From an uncultured Oscillibacter sp. (lineage in GTDB: Bacteria; Bacillota; Clostridia; Oscillospirales; Oscillospiraceae): 58,524 bases of DNA. Below are positions 1 through 6,289 of the stretch, piece after piece. How positions within the stretch are numbered: position 1 is the first letter of the stretch; each line of letters opens with the position of its first letter. Under the pieces are notes generated by a model, which worked only from the letters and a program-made list of their open reading frames with translations, did not search any database and was not told the origin of the DNA. Location: assembly GCA_934574045.1 (NCBI GenBank), contig CAKTMK010000012.1, positions 1-58,524 of the forward strand, written 5' to 3'. Both the position numbers and the translations under genes were made by a program.

Positions 1-1
1 C

Positions 2-77
2 GCTGGTGTAGCTCAGCTGGTAGAGCAGCTGATTTGTAATCAGCAGGTCGGGGGTTCGAATCCGTCCACCAGCTCCA
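2..77 (+). tRNA. tRNA-Thr (TGT anticodon)
   Basis: The sequence folds as a complete cloverleaf. The 7-bp acceptor stem GCTGGTG/CACCAGC is followed by an encoded CCA. The anticodon loop TTTGTAA sits on a GCTGA/TCAGC stem, giving anticodon TGT for Thr ACA codons. The T arm contains GGTTCGAATCC. It lies 9 bp before tRNA-Tyr on the same strand, and more tRNA genes may precede it outside the window. Confidence 0.96.
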
Positions 78-86
78 AGTGAATAT

Positions 87-171
87 GGGGGAATTCCAGA
101 GCGGTCAAATGGGGCAGACTGTAAATCTGTTGCCTTCGGCTTCGGTGGTTCGAATCCACCTTCCCCCACCA
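87..171 (+). tRNA. tRNA-Tyr (GTA anticodon)
   Basis: This is a class II tRNA with a long variable arm. The acceptor stem GGGGGAA/TTCCCCC is followed by ACCA. The anticodon loop CTGTAAA on a GCAGA/TCTGT stem gives anticodon GTA for Tyr. It is probably cotranscribed with the preceding tRNA-Thr and ends at the hairpin directly downstream. Confidence 0.96.
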
Positions 172-173
172 TT

Positions 174-207
174 GCGAAGCAGGCGATTTCGTCTGCTTCG
201 CTTTTTC
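174..207 (+). terminator. Rho-independent terminator of the Thr-Tyr tRNA transcript
   Basis: A perfect 9-bp stem GCGAAGCAG/CTGCTTCGC with a 10-nt loop is followed by a T-rich run (CTTTTTCTTTT). It starts 3 nt after the tRNA-Tyr CCA end. Confidence 0.9.
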
Positions 208-458
208 TTTTCCTCCTTTCACTGATTTGGTCCGCTCTGCCGCTCCACCGGCCCGTCCCCCGCGCGGGACTTCCCCACGGCGCGTCCCGCCGCAGAAGGT
301 TCCTCGCAGGGCGCGGCACGTAGGCCGCCCCTCCGCCGCCGGAGATCTTCCGCATTGACCCGCTCTCCCCCGGCGGCAGCGCAAAATGAAATCGTCCGCT
401 TCCGGTCCGCCGGGGGCTTCCGTCCGCTTTTGCAGACAATGGGCCAATCCGGTATAAA
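208..458. other. Non-coding GC-rich stretch
   Basis: I see no credible gene here. The open frames that cross it have no ribosome site and no family resemblance. It leads into the AT-richer control region of the repressor gene. Confidence 0.5.
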
Positions 459-535
459 TCACAAGAAAACTGGGAACAGTTATAAGATATCACAAGATAC
501 TTGTTGTGTCAACCCCTGTTTCACAAGATTCTTGT
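459..535. promoter_or_regulatory. Three phased TCACAAGA operator-like sites
   Basis: TCACAAGA occurs three times, with ACAAGA beginning at 461, 492 and 523, so the period is exactly 31 bp. The second and third copies are dyads: ACAAG-ATA-CTTGT (492-504) and ACAAGA-T-TCTTGT (523-535). The first copy has only the left half. Thirty-one bp is about three helical turns, so proteins bound here would lie on one face of the DNA. The last site ends 9 bp before the -35 box. They are probably binding sites of the downstream LexA-like repressor; this is an inference from position. Confidence 0.7.
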
Positions 536-544
536 CTTTTCAAA

Positions 545-573
545 TTGACAAAACCAAGAAAACAGGTTACGAT
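545..573 (+). promoter_or_regulatory. Sigma-A promoter of the repressor-radical SAM operon
   Basis: A perfect -35 box TTGACA (545-550), a 17-nt spacer and a -10 box TACGAT (568-573) lie 55 bp before the repressor start codon. The phased operators sit just upstream. Confidence 0.8.
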
Positions 574-627
574 GTAGGAGAACTGCGTCGAACTTTGTCG
601 AAACCGTCTTACGGAGGGGGAGAGACC

Positions 628-1383
628 ATGAGCTTTGGAGAACGGATGCGGGAACGGCGGGAGCAGCTGAAGATATCCCGGAAGGAGCTGGCGGAAGCGC
701 TGGGCGTTTCCACCTCCGCCATCGGAAACTATGAGACCGGGATCAGCGCGCCGAAGGAGGACGTGCTCCTTCGCCTGTTCGACTGCCTGCGCACCGACCC
801 CAACACGCTCTACCGCGACCATTTCCGGGGCGGCGGCGGCGTTCTGACGCAGGAGGAGCAGACGTTTCTGGACCAGTACCGGGGCCTGTCCGCCGTGGGG
901 CGGGACACGCTGCGCTCCGTGCTCAACGCACTGTGCGCCTATCGGGACGAGCTGGAGCAGTCCCGGCCCGCGGAGGAGCTTCGCCAGATCCCGCTTTACA
1001 GCTGCCCCGCCGCCGCGGGCTACGCCGCGCCGGTATTCGGCGAGGACTTCGACTATATCCCCGTTCAGGGCGACGTGCCCGCCGGAGCGGAGTTCGCCGT
1101 GCGCATTCAGGGGGACTCCATGACGCCGCTGATCCCGGACGGGTCGGTGGTGTACGTGAACCGGGACCCGATCCAGTCGGGCGACGTGGGCATCTTCTGC
1201 GTGGACGGCGGGATGCTGTGCAAGCAGTATTACCGCGACCCCATGGGTACGGTGTATCTCTTTTCGCTCAACCGCCGCCGGGCGGACGCGGACGTGGTGC
1301 TCACGGCCAGCAGCGGCCAGACGCTGGTTTCCTTCGGCCGGGTGATGCTCCACCGCCAGCCCCTGCCCCGGCTGTCCCTCTGA
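628..1383 (+). CDS. LexA-like self-cleaving transcriptional repressor (HTH XRE + S24 peptidase)
   Basis: The product has 251 aa. Residues 1-62 form a Cro/CI-type helix-turn-helix, including the run RKELAEALGVSTSAIGNYE. The C-terminal half is an S24 autopeptidase domain. The likely nucleophile is Ser164 in GDSMTP, the general base is Lys199 in GMLCKQ, and a candidate self-cleavage bond is Ala130-Gly131, with spacings like those of LexA. The ATG at 628 follows a GGAGGGGG ribosome site. Upstream in-frame extension runs through the promoter, so it was rejected. Phage CI-like and LexA-like repressors share this architecture. No phage genes are nearby, so a chromosomal stress repressor is more likely. 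The next gene begins 10 nt downstream. I infer control by RecA-stimulated cleavage plus autoregulation at the phased dyads. Confidence 0.9.
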   Translation: MSFGERMRERREQLKISRKELAEALGVSTSAIGNYETGISAPKEDVLLRLFDCLRTDPNTLYRDHFRGGGGVLTQEEQTFLDQYRGLSAVGRDTLRSVLNALCAYRDELEQSRPAEELRQIPLYSCPAAAGYAAPVFGEDFDYIPVQGDVPAGAEFAVRIQGDSMTPLIPDGSVVYVNRDPIQSGDVGIFCVDGGMLCKQYYRDPMGTVYLFSLNRRRADADVVLTASSGQTLVSFGRVMLHRQPLPRLSL

Positions 1384-1393
1384 GGGCGGCTGT

Positions 1394-2263
1394 ATGCACT
1401 ATGTGACCGCAAAGCACATCCTCTCCGCGCAAAACGGCATCAATGTCTACCGCGGCTGCACCCACGGGTGCATCTACTGCGACTCCCGCAGCACCTGCTA
1501 CCAGATGGACCACGCCTTTGAGGACGTGGCGGTCAAGGCCAATGCGGCGGAGCTTCTGGAGGACGCGCTGCGCCGCAGGCGCCGCCGCTGCATGATCGGG
1601 ACGGGAGCCATGTGCGACCCGTATCTCCCGCTGGAGAAAACGGAGCGGCTGACCCGCCGCTGTCTGGAGGTCATCGACCGATACGGCTTCGGTGTGTCGG
1701 TGCTGACCAAGTCCGATCTGATCCTGCGGGACCTGCCCCTGCTGCAAAGCATCAACGCCAAGGCCCGAACCGTGGTCTGCACCACGCTGACCACCTTTGA
1801 CGAGGAGCTGTGCCGCGTTCTGGAGCCGAACGTCTGCTCCACCTGGAAACGGTTTGAAATGCTGCGGACCATGCACGAGGCGGGCATCGCCACCGGCGTG
1901 TGGCTGTGCCCCATTCTGCCGTTTCTCAACGACACGGAGGAAAATCTCCGGGGGCTGCTGGGATACTGCTTTGACGCCGGCGTGGCGGTCATTGTGAATT
2001 TCGGTATGGGCGTCACCCTGCGGGACGGCGACCGGCAGTATTTTTACAGGAAGCTGGACGAGCACTTCCCCGGCATGAAGGAGCGGTATATCCGCGCCTT
2101 CGGCGACCGCTACTCCTGCCCCAGCCCCCGCCATCGGGAGCTGACCCGCATCCTGCGGTCGGAGTGCCGCGCCCGGGGCGTCATCTGCGGGGCGGAGGAG
2201 GCCATGGCGTACCTGATGCGCTTTGAGGACCGCTCCGCCGGAGAGCAGCTCTCCCTTTTCTAA
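1394..2263 (+). CDS. SPL-family radical SAM protein with C-terminal sliding-clamp motif
   Basis: The product has 289 aa. The radical SAM cluster motif is C22-x3-C26-x2-C29 in the context YRGCTHGCIYC. The body resembles the SPL/COG1533 family ('DNA repair photolyase', related to spore photoproduct lyase), with the conserved GTGAMCDPY and VLTKSDLILRD segments. The last residues are EQLSLF. QLSLF matches the bacterial beta-clamp binding consensus seen in DinB- and UmuC-type polymerases, which suggests recruitment to DNA. It sits 10 nt after the LexA-like repressor and is almost certainly cotranscribed, so a damage-induced repair role is likely. The substrate is unknown. Extra cysteines along the chain could act as hydrogen donor, as Cys141 does in Bacillus SplB. 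The start is ATG 1394; its ribosome site is weak. Confidence 0.85.
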   Translation: MHYVTAKHILSAQNGINVYRGCTHGCIYCDSRSTCYQMDHAFEDVAVKANAAELLEDALRRRRRRCMIGTGAMCDPYLPLEKTERLTRRCLEVIDRYGFGVSVLTKSDLILRDLPLLQSINAKARTVVCTTLTTFDEELCRVLEPNVCSTWKRFEMLRTMHEAGIATGVWLCPILPFLNDTEENLRGLLGYCFDAGVAVIVNFGMGVTLRDGDRQYFYRKLDEHFPGMKERYIRAFGDRYSCPSPRHRELTRILRSECRARGVICGAEEAMAYLMRFEDRSAGEQLSLF

Positions 2264-2267
2264 ACAC

Positions 2268-2301
2268 GCGCACCCCGGCGGCCTGCCGGGGCGCTTTTTT
2301 C
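2268..2301 (+). terminator. Terminator after the repressor-radical SAM operon
   Basis: A GCGC-A-CCCCGGC/GCCGGGGCGC stem with a GGCCT loop is followed by TTTTTT, 4 nt after the stop codon. Confidence 0.9.
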
Positions 2302-2385
2302 TCCTCCGCGGCGAAACAGCAGAAAAAGTCGAGCGCTTTTTCCCGCCGCGCGGTAGAATCTGGAGCTGTCAGGAGATGAATGAAA

Positions 2386-3273
2386 ATGAAAGAGCAGACT
2401 TTGGCCGTCCAGCGGATGCAGGACTATATCGCGGAGCATCTGGAGGAGGAGATCACCCTCGCCCAGCTCGCGGAGCAGTCCCTGTTCTCCCCGTGGCACT
2501 CGTACCGCCTGTTCCGGGCCTACACCGGCCTGTCCCCCGCGGCGTATATCCGGCGGCTGCGCCTGACCCGCTCCGCCCGCCGCCTGAAGGACGGGAGCTG
2601 CCGCGTGACCGACGCGGCCTATGCCTGCGGCTTCGGCAGCGTGGACGGCTATCAGCGGGCGTTTCTGCGGGAGTTCGGCTGTAACCCCGGCGATTACGTC
2701 CGCACCAAAGCGCCCATCGCTCTGTTCATCCCCTACGGCGTCAAATTCAGAGAGCTGCGAAAGGAGATCTCAGACATGGAAAATTTGCAGAGCGTTTTCG
2801 TTCAGGTGATCCGCAAGCCCGCCCGCCGGGTCATTCTCAAGCGCGGCGTAAAGGCCGACAATTACTTCCCCTACTGCGAGGAGGTGGGCTGCGACGTGTG
2901 GGGCCTGCTGACCAGCATGGACTCCCTGTGCGGCGAGCCGGTGTGCCTGTGGCTGCCCGCGAAGTACAAAAAGCCCAACACCTCCACCTACGTTCAGGGC
3001 GTGGAGGTCCCCGCCGGTCAGGACGGCTCCGTACCGGAGGGCTTTGACGTGATCGACCTGCCCGCAGCGGAATACCTGATGTTTCAGAGCGAGCCGTTCC
3101 GGGAGGAGGACTACGCCCAGACGATCCTCGGCGTGCAGCAGGCGATGGACCGCTATTCCCCCGCGCTCATCGGCTGCGAATGGGACGATGAAAATCCCCG
3201 CATTCAGTTGGAGCCTCGCGGTGAGCGCGGCTACATCGAGCTGCGGGCGGTGAAGCCCCTCTCCGGACGCTGA
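2386..3273 (+). CDS. AraC-family transcriptional regulator with GyrI-like effector domain
   Basis: The product has 295 aa. Two helix-turn-helix motifs of the AraC family occupy about residues 5-105 (EITLAQLAEQSLFSPWHSYR, then RVTDAAYACGFGSVDGYQRA). A GyrI/Rob-type effector-binding domain fills about residues 130-292. This fused layout is that of Rob- and SoxS-like regulators of multidrug or toxic-compound responses. The ATG at 2386 lies 9-10 nt after an AGGAGA site; an ATG at 2380 is only 3 nt away and less likely. The gene is single, flanked by terminators, and has no obvious target gene beside it. The ligand is unknown. Confidence 0.88.
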   Translation: MKEQTLAVQRMQDYIAEHLEEEITLAQLAEQSLFSPWHSYRLFRAYTGLSPAAYIRRLRLTRSARRLKDGSCRVTDAAYACGFGSVDGYQRAFLREFGCNPGDYVRTKAPIALFIPYGVKFRELRKEISDMENLQSVFVQVIRKPARRVILKRGVKADNYFPYCEEVGCDVWGLLTSMDSLCGEPVCLWLPAKYKKPNTSTYVQGVEVPAGQDGSVPEGFDVIDLPAAEYLMFQSEPFREEDYAQTILGVQQAMDRYSPALIGCEWDDENPRIQLEPRGERGYIELRAVKPLSGR

Positions 3274-3288
3274 GCCGGACGCGCAAAG

Positions 3289-3330
3289 GCCCGGGAGACG
3301 GAATGCGTCTCCCGGGCTTCTTCGTTTTTA
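3289..3330 (+). terminator. Terminator of the AraC/GyrI gene
   Basis: A 12-bp stem GCCCGGGAGACG/CGTCTCCCGGGC with loop GAATG is followed by TTCTTCGTTTTT. Confidence 0.88.
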
Positions 3331-3717
3331 TGGGGCCGCCTGTGCGGCTTTTCCAGCGTCCGTGCGCCGTCCGCGCCGGTCTGCCAAGTCCCGGCGGTTT
3401 GAGCGCAGTTCTTTTTTGCTCCGCGTTTGAAGCCAGCGTCATACCGGCGTCCGGCACGTCAAATGGATATGCGCAGGAGCGGACGGGGCACGCTCTCGGC
3501 AATACATACGCATAAAACCGTCTGCCACCGGCCCGCAAGGGCACCGGCACACTAACAGCGGAACCGACCGCATCTGCTCGAAAGATGGATAACTGTTTTG
3601 CGCAGCAGCCGTTTCGCCGATCTTTACCTGCAATTCCATCTGCGGTCTGCGCTTCATGATGCCAAAAAGCGTCGGAGTTTTCCAGATCGTCAAACGCCGC
3701 AGACCATTCGCATACAC
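3331..3717. other. Non-coding stretch between regulator and tRNA cluster
   Basis: I find no ribosome site or family-like frame on either strand in about 390 bp. It separates two convergent transcripts. Confidence 0.5.
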
Positions 3718-3752
3718 GAAAAAACCGCGGAGCCGCAATGGCTCCGCGGTTT
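3718..3752 (-). terminator. Terminator of the minus-strand tRNA cluster
   Basis: A 13-bp perfect stem AAACCGCGGAGCC/GGCTCCGCGGTTT with loop GCAAT gives a U-run when read on the minus strand. It begins 8 nt beyond the tRNA-Lys CCA end. Confidence 0.85.
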
Positions 3753-3759
3753 CTTTGTT

Positions 3760-3835
3760 TGGTGACCCGGCGGGGATTCGAACCCCGGACCCGCTGCTTA
3801 AAAGGCAGCTGCTCTGCCAACTGAGCTACCGGATC
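3760..3835 (-). tRNA. tRNA-Lys (TTT anticodon)
   Basis: Read on the minus strand, the acceptor stem GATCCGG/CCGGGTC is followed by ACCA. The anticodon loop CTTTTAA on a GCTGC/GCAGC stem gives anticodon TTT for Lys. It is the last tRNA of the cluster. Confidence 0.96.
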
Positions 3836-3869
3836 AGATGAGACATCCCAAGCGCCGAGTCAAAGGGAT

Positions 3870-3944
3870 TGGCTGGGACGGCTGGACTCGAACCAGCGGA
3901 TGAGGGAGTCAAAGTCCCTTGCCTTACCACTTGGCTACGCCCCA
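3870..3944 (-). tRNA. tRNA-Gln (TTG anticodon)
   Basis: The acceptor stem TGGGGCG/CGTCCCA is followed by GCCA. The loop CTTTGAC on an AGGGA/TCCCT stem gives anticodon TTG. The weak U-A first pair of the acceptor stem is typical of tRNA-Gln. Confidence 0.95.
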
Positions 3945-3952
3945 AGATGGAA

Positions 3953-3994
3953 GTAAAAACAGAGGGAACCGGGGCACCCCCGATCCCCTCTGTT
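3953..3994 (-). terminator. Terminator-like hairpin inside the tRNA cluster
   Basis: Between tRNA-His and tRNA-Gln the minus strand forms an AACAGAGGG/CCCTCTGTT stem with an inner GGGG/CCCC pair block. TTTAC continues the stem's TT into a U-run. It looks like an intrinsic terminator or attenuator that would lower transcription of Gln and Lys relative to Gly, Arg and His. I see no separate promoter for Gln-Lys. Confidence 0.65.
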
Positions 3995-3999
3995 CATTC

Positions 4000-4076
4000 T
4001 GGGGTGGGTGATGGGACTCGAACCCACGACACCCGGAACCACAATCCGGTGCTCTACCAATTGAACTACACCCACC
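4000..4076 (-). tRNA. tRNA-His (GTG anticodon)
   Basis: It has the extra 5' G(-1) facing C73 that marks tRNA-His. The acceptor stem GTGGGTG/CACCCAC is followed by CCCA. The loop TTGTGGT gives anticodon GTG. Confidence 0.96.
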
Positions 4077-4125
4077 ACATATGATCGACACGCGCTTGTA
4101 CTGAGATCGTCCCATTAAAGGGAAC

Positions 4126-4202
4126 TGGTACGCCAGAAGGGATTCGAACCCCTGGCCTACTGCTTAGAAGGCAGTTGCTCTATCCACCTGAGCTACTGGC
4201 GC
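4126..4202 (-). tRNA. tRNA-Arg (TCT anticodon)
   Basis: The acceptor stem GCGCCAG/CTGGCGT starts with a G-U pair and is followed by ACCA. The loop CTTCTAA on an ACTGC/GCAGT stem gives anticodon TCT. Confidence 0.95.
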
Positions 4203-4209
4203 ATAGTGT

Positions 4210-4284
4210 TGGAGCAGGTGACGAGAATCGAACTCGCATCCCCAGCTTGGAAGGCTGGTGCCCTGACCATTGTGCTACACCTGC
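4210..4284 (-). tRNA. tRNA-Gly (TCC anticodon)
   Basis: The acceptor stem GCAGGTG/CACCTGC is followed by TCCA. The loop CTTCCAA on a CCAGC/GCTGG stem gives anticodon TCC. It is the first tRNA behind the cluster promoter. Confidence 0.96.
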
Positions 4285-4315
4285 GTATGCCCTCCATGGA
4301 AACGTCAGCTTTAGT

Positions 4316-4344
4316 ATAATAGCATACATCCCGCACCCTGTCAA
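4316..4344 (-). promoter_or_regulatory. Sigma-A promoter of the Gly-Arg-His-Gln-Lys tRNA cluster
   Basis: On the minus strand TTGACA (4344-4339), a 17-nt spacer and TATTAT (4321-4316) lie about 32 bp before tRNA-Gly. This is close to consensus, as expected for stable RNA genes. Confidence 0.88.
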
Positions 4345-4349
4345 GAAGA

Positions 4350-4373
4350 AAAATGCGGCTCCCGCCGCATTTT
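4350..4373 (-). terminator. Terminator of yjfB
   Basis: A perfect stem AAAATGCGGC/GCCGCATTTT with a 4-nt loop lies 15 bp after the yjfB stop and is T-rich on both sides. It ends only a few bases before the -35 box of the tRNA promoter, insulating the tRNA cluster. Confidence 0.85.
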
Positions 4374-4387
4374 TCTCCTCCGCCGGG

Positions 4388-4561
4388 TCAGGCGTAGGTG
4401 TCGATGATGCTGGTCTGGGGCGGCAGCATCTGCAGCAGCTCCTGCGCAGCCAGCTCCTGGGAATCCATCACCTTTTTCTCCACGGAGATGGAGGCCTGCT
4501 GCTGGATGGCGGCGGCGCTCATCGTCATGCTCATCGCGGCGATCCCGTTCATCATATCCAT
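4388..4561 (-). CDS. yjfB: YjfB-family putative motility protein
   Basis: The product has 57 aa (MDMMNGIAAMSMTMSAAAIQ at the start) and matches the small YjfB family found beside flagellar genes in Firmicutes. The hallmarks are a Met/Ala-rich N-terminal helix, QQQ, then a helix with KKVMDSQE. The molecular function is unknown. The ATG at 4561 follows AAAGGAGC. A FliA-type promoter lies just upstream, so it should be expressed with late flagellar genes although it sits about 11 kb from fliD. Confidence 0.82.
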   Translation of the reverse strand: MDMMNGIAAMSMTMSAAAIQQQASISVEKKVMDSQELAAQELLQMLPPQTSIIDTYA

Positions 4562-4593
4562 GAAAACCGCTCCTTTCGCGTCCTCTGTTTTCT

Positions 4594-4620
4594 TTATCGG
4601 CAGCTTTTCAAAAATGATAA
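4594..4620 (-). promoter_or_regulatory. FliA (sigma-D type) promoter of yjfB
   Basis: On the minus strand a perfect GCCGATAA -10 box (4601-4594) is preceded by 15 nt and a poor -35 (TTAT, 4620-4617). The consensus is TAAA-N15-GCCGATAA. It lies 33 bp upstream of the yjfB start. Confidence 0.7.
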
Positions 4621-4722
4621 CTCCTTTACGGAAAGTTTCCGCACCGCCCGCCGCTCCGGCGCATACGATGTCAGGACGGGAGCGCTTTGGGGCATTCCCG
4701 TGGGTAAAGGAGGATTTCTGCC

Positions 4723-5481
4723 ATGATGATCGATCTTGAACACGTGGCGCTGACGTATCAATCGCCGGACGGAGAGATCGAGGCATTGCGGGACATATCG
4801 TTTACGGTGGAGGAGGGGGAGTTTGTCAGCATCGTGGGGCCGTCCGGCTGCGGAAAGTCCACGCTGCTGAGCCTGATCTGCGGGCTGGAGCCGCCCACCG
4901 GCGGCCGCGTCCTTGTGGACGGGAAGCCGGTGACCGCCCCCTCCGGCCGGGTGGGGCTGATGCCCCAGCGGGACCAGCTTTTTGAATGGCGGACCATCTG
5001 GGGCAACGTGACGCTGGGACTGGAGCTGGAGGGCGGGCCGGGCGGCGCCGCCAAGGCGCAGACCCAAATGCTTCTGGAGCAGTATGGACTGGGCGCCTTC
5101 GCCCAGAAGCGCCCCTCTCAGCTCTCCGGCGGGATGCGCCAGCGCTGCGCCCTGATCCGGACACTGGCCACCGGCCCCCGGCTGCTGCTGCTGGACGAAC
5201 CGTTTTCCGCGCTGGACTATCAGACGCGGCTGTCCGTCTCCGCGGACATCCACGGCATCATCCGCCGGGAGCACAAGACCGCCCTGCTGGTGACGCACGA
5301 TATTTCCGAGGCCATCAGTCTTTCCGACCGGATCGTGGTCCTGAGCCGCCGGCCCGCCGTGGTCCGGTCCATCCACGATCTGTCCGCGCTGCGGACGCTC
5401 TCGCCCATGGAGCGGCGGGACGCGCCCGCGTTCCGTGAATTTTTCAATACCATCTGGAAGGAGCTGGATATCAATGTCTGA
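4723..5481 (+). CDS. NitT/TauT (SsuB-like) ABC transporter ATP-binding protein
   Basis: The product has 252 aa. Walker A GPSGCGKST lies at 39-47, a Q-loop at MPQRDQLFEW, the ABC signature at LSGGMRQR, Walker B at LLLLDEPFSALD and the H-loop at VTHD. The ATG at 4723 follows AAAGGAGG. It overlaps the permease start by 8 nt (ATGTCTGA). It energises uptake of a small organic solute together with the next two genes. The family covers nitrate, sulfonate, taurine and pyrimidine-precursor importers, and neighbouring genes do not reveal the substrate. I saw no riboswitch upstream. Confidence 0.9.
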   Translation: MMIDLEHVALTYQSPDGEIEALRDISFTVEEGEFVSIVGPSGCGKSTLLSLICGLEPPTGGRVLVDGKPVTAPSGRVGLMPQRDQLFEWRTIWGNVTLGLELEGGPGGAAKAQTQMLLEQYGLGAFAQKRPSQLSGGMRQRCALIRTLATGPRLLLLDEPFSALDYQTRLSVSADIHGIIRREHKTALLVTHDISEAISLSDRIVVLSRRPAVVRSIHDLSALRTLSPMERRDAPAFREFFNTIWKELDINV

Positions 5482-6289
5482 TTCGACTCCCTCCCCCCGG
5501 AGAGTGGCCTATCTCCGGGAAAAGCGGCGGGAGCGGAACGCCGTCCGGGCCGTGCAGCTGGCTCTGCTGGCGGTCCTGCTGGCCATGTGGGAGCTGTCGG
5601 CCCGCCTTGGGTGGATCGACGCGTTCGTAGTCAGCTCCCCCGCCCGCGTGATCGCCACGCTGGCGGGCCTGACCCACAGCGGCGAGCTTTGGGTCCATCT
5701 GGGCGTTTCCTGTCTGGAGACGGCCGCAGGCTTCCTGCTGGGAACGCTCTGCGGCACACTGATCGCGGTGGTGCTGTGGTGGAGCACGTTTTTGTCCCAG
5801 GTGCTGGACCCGTATCTCGTGGTGCTCAACGCGCTGCCCAAGACCGCACTGGGGCCGATCTTCATCGTCTGGATCGGGGCGGGGACGGCGTCCATCGTCG
5901 CCATGACGCTGGCCATCTCCCTGATCGTGACCATTTTGAATATGCTGGTGGGCTTCGTCTCCACCGACGAGCAGAAGGTGCGGCTGCTGCGCTCCATGGG
6001 CGCCAGCCGGGGGCAGATCCTGTGCAAGCTGGTGCTGCCAGCCAACCTTCCCGCCCTGTTCAACACTCTCCGGGTCAACGTAGGCCTTTCCTGGGTGGGT
6101 GTAATCATGGGTGAATTTCTGGTTTCCAAGGCCGGACTTGGGTACCTGATCGTGTACGGTTCTCAGGTCTTCAACATGGATCTGGTGATGGCCTCCGTCC
6201 TCGTGCTTGCGGCGGCGGCGGTGGTCATGTACCAGCTCGTGCTGAGGCTGGAAAAATATTTGAAAAAACGTTTAGGAGTGATCGCATGA
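5474..6289 (+). CDS. NitT/TauT (SsuC-like) ABC transporter permease
   Basis: The product has 271 aa with about six membrane segments, the first near residues 25-45 (LALLAVLLAMWELSARLG). The EAA-type coupling loop is GASRGQILCKLVLPANLPAL. The ATG at 5474 lies inside the end of the ATPase gene, and its ribosome site AAGGAG is at 5459. The stop overlaps the next start (ATGA), which shows tight translational coupling. Confidence 0.9.
   Translation: MSDSTPSPRRVAYLREKRRERNAVRAVQLALLAVLLAMWELSARLGWIDAFVVSSPARVIATLAGLTHSGELWVHLGVSCLETAAGFLLGTLCGTLIAVVLWWSTFLSQVLDPYLVVLNALPKTALGPIFIVWIGAGTASIVAMTLAISLIVTILNMLVGFVSTDEQKVRLLRSMGASRGQILCKLVLPANLPALFNTLRVNVGLSWVGVIMGEFLVSKAGLGYLIVYGSQVFNMDLVMASVLVLAAAAVVMYQLVLRLEKYLKKRLGVIA

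Noticed and set aside
628..1383. Prophage remnant around the CI-like repressor
   Set aside because: No integrase, att repeats or phage structural genes adjoin; although tRNA genes lie just upstream, no repeated tRNA 3' end was seen.
4622..4722. TPP or other riboswitch before the NitT/TauT-type importer
   Set aside because: No CTGAGA or ACCTGAT elements or stable aptamer-like fold were seen in the short leader.
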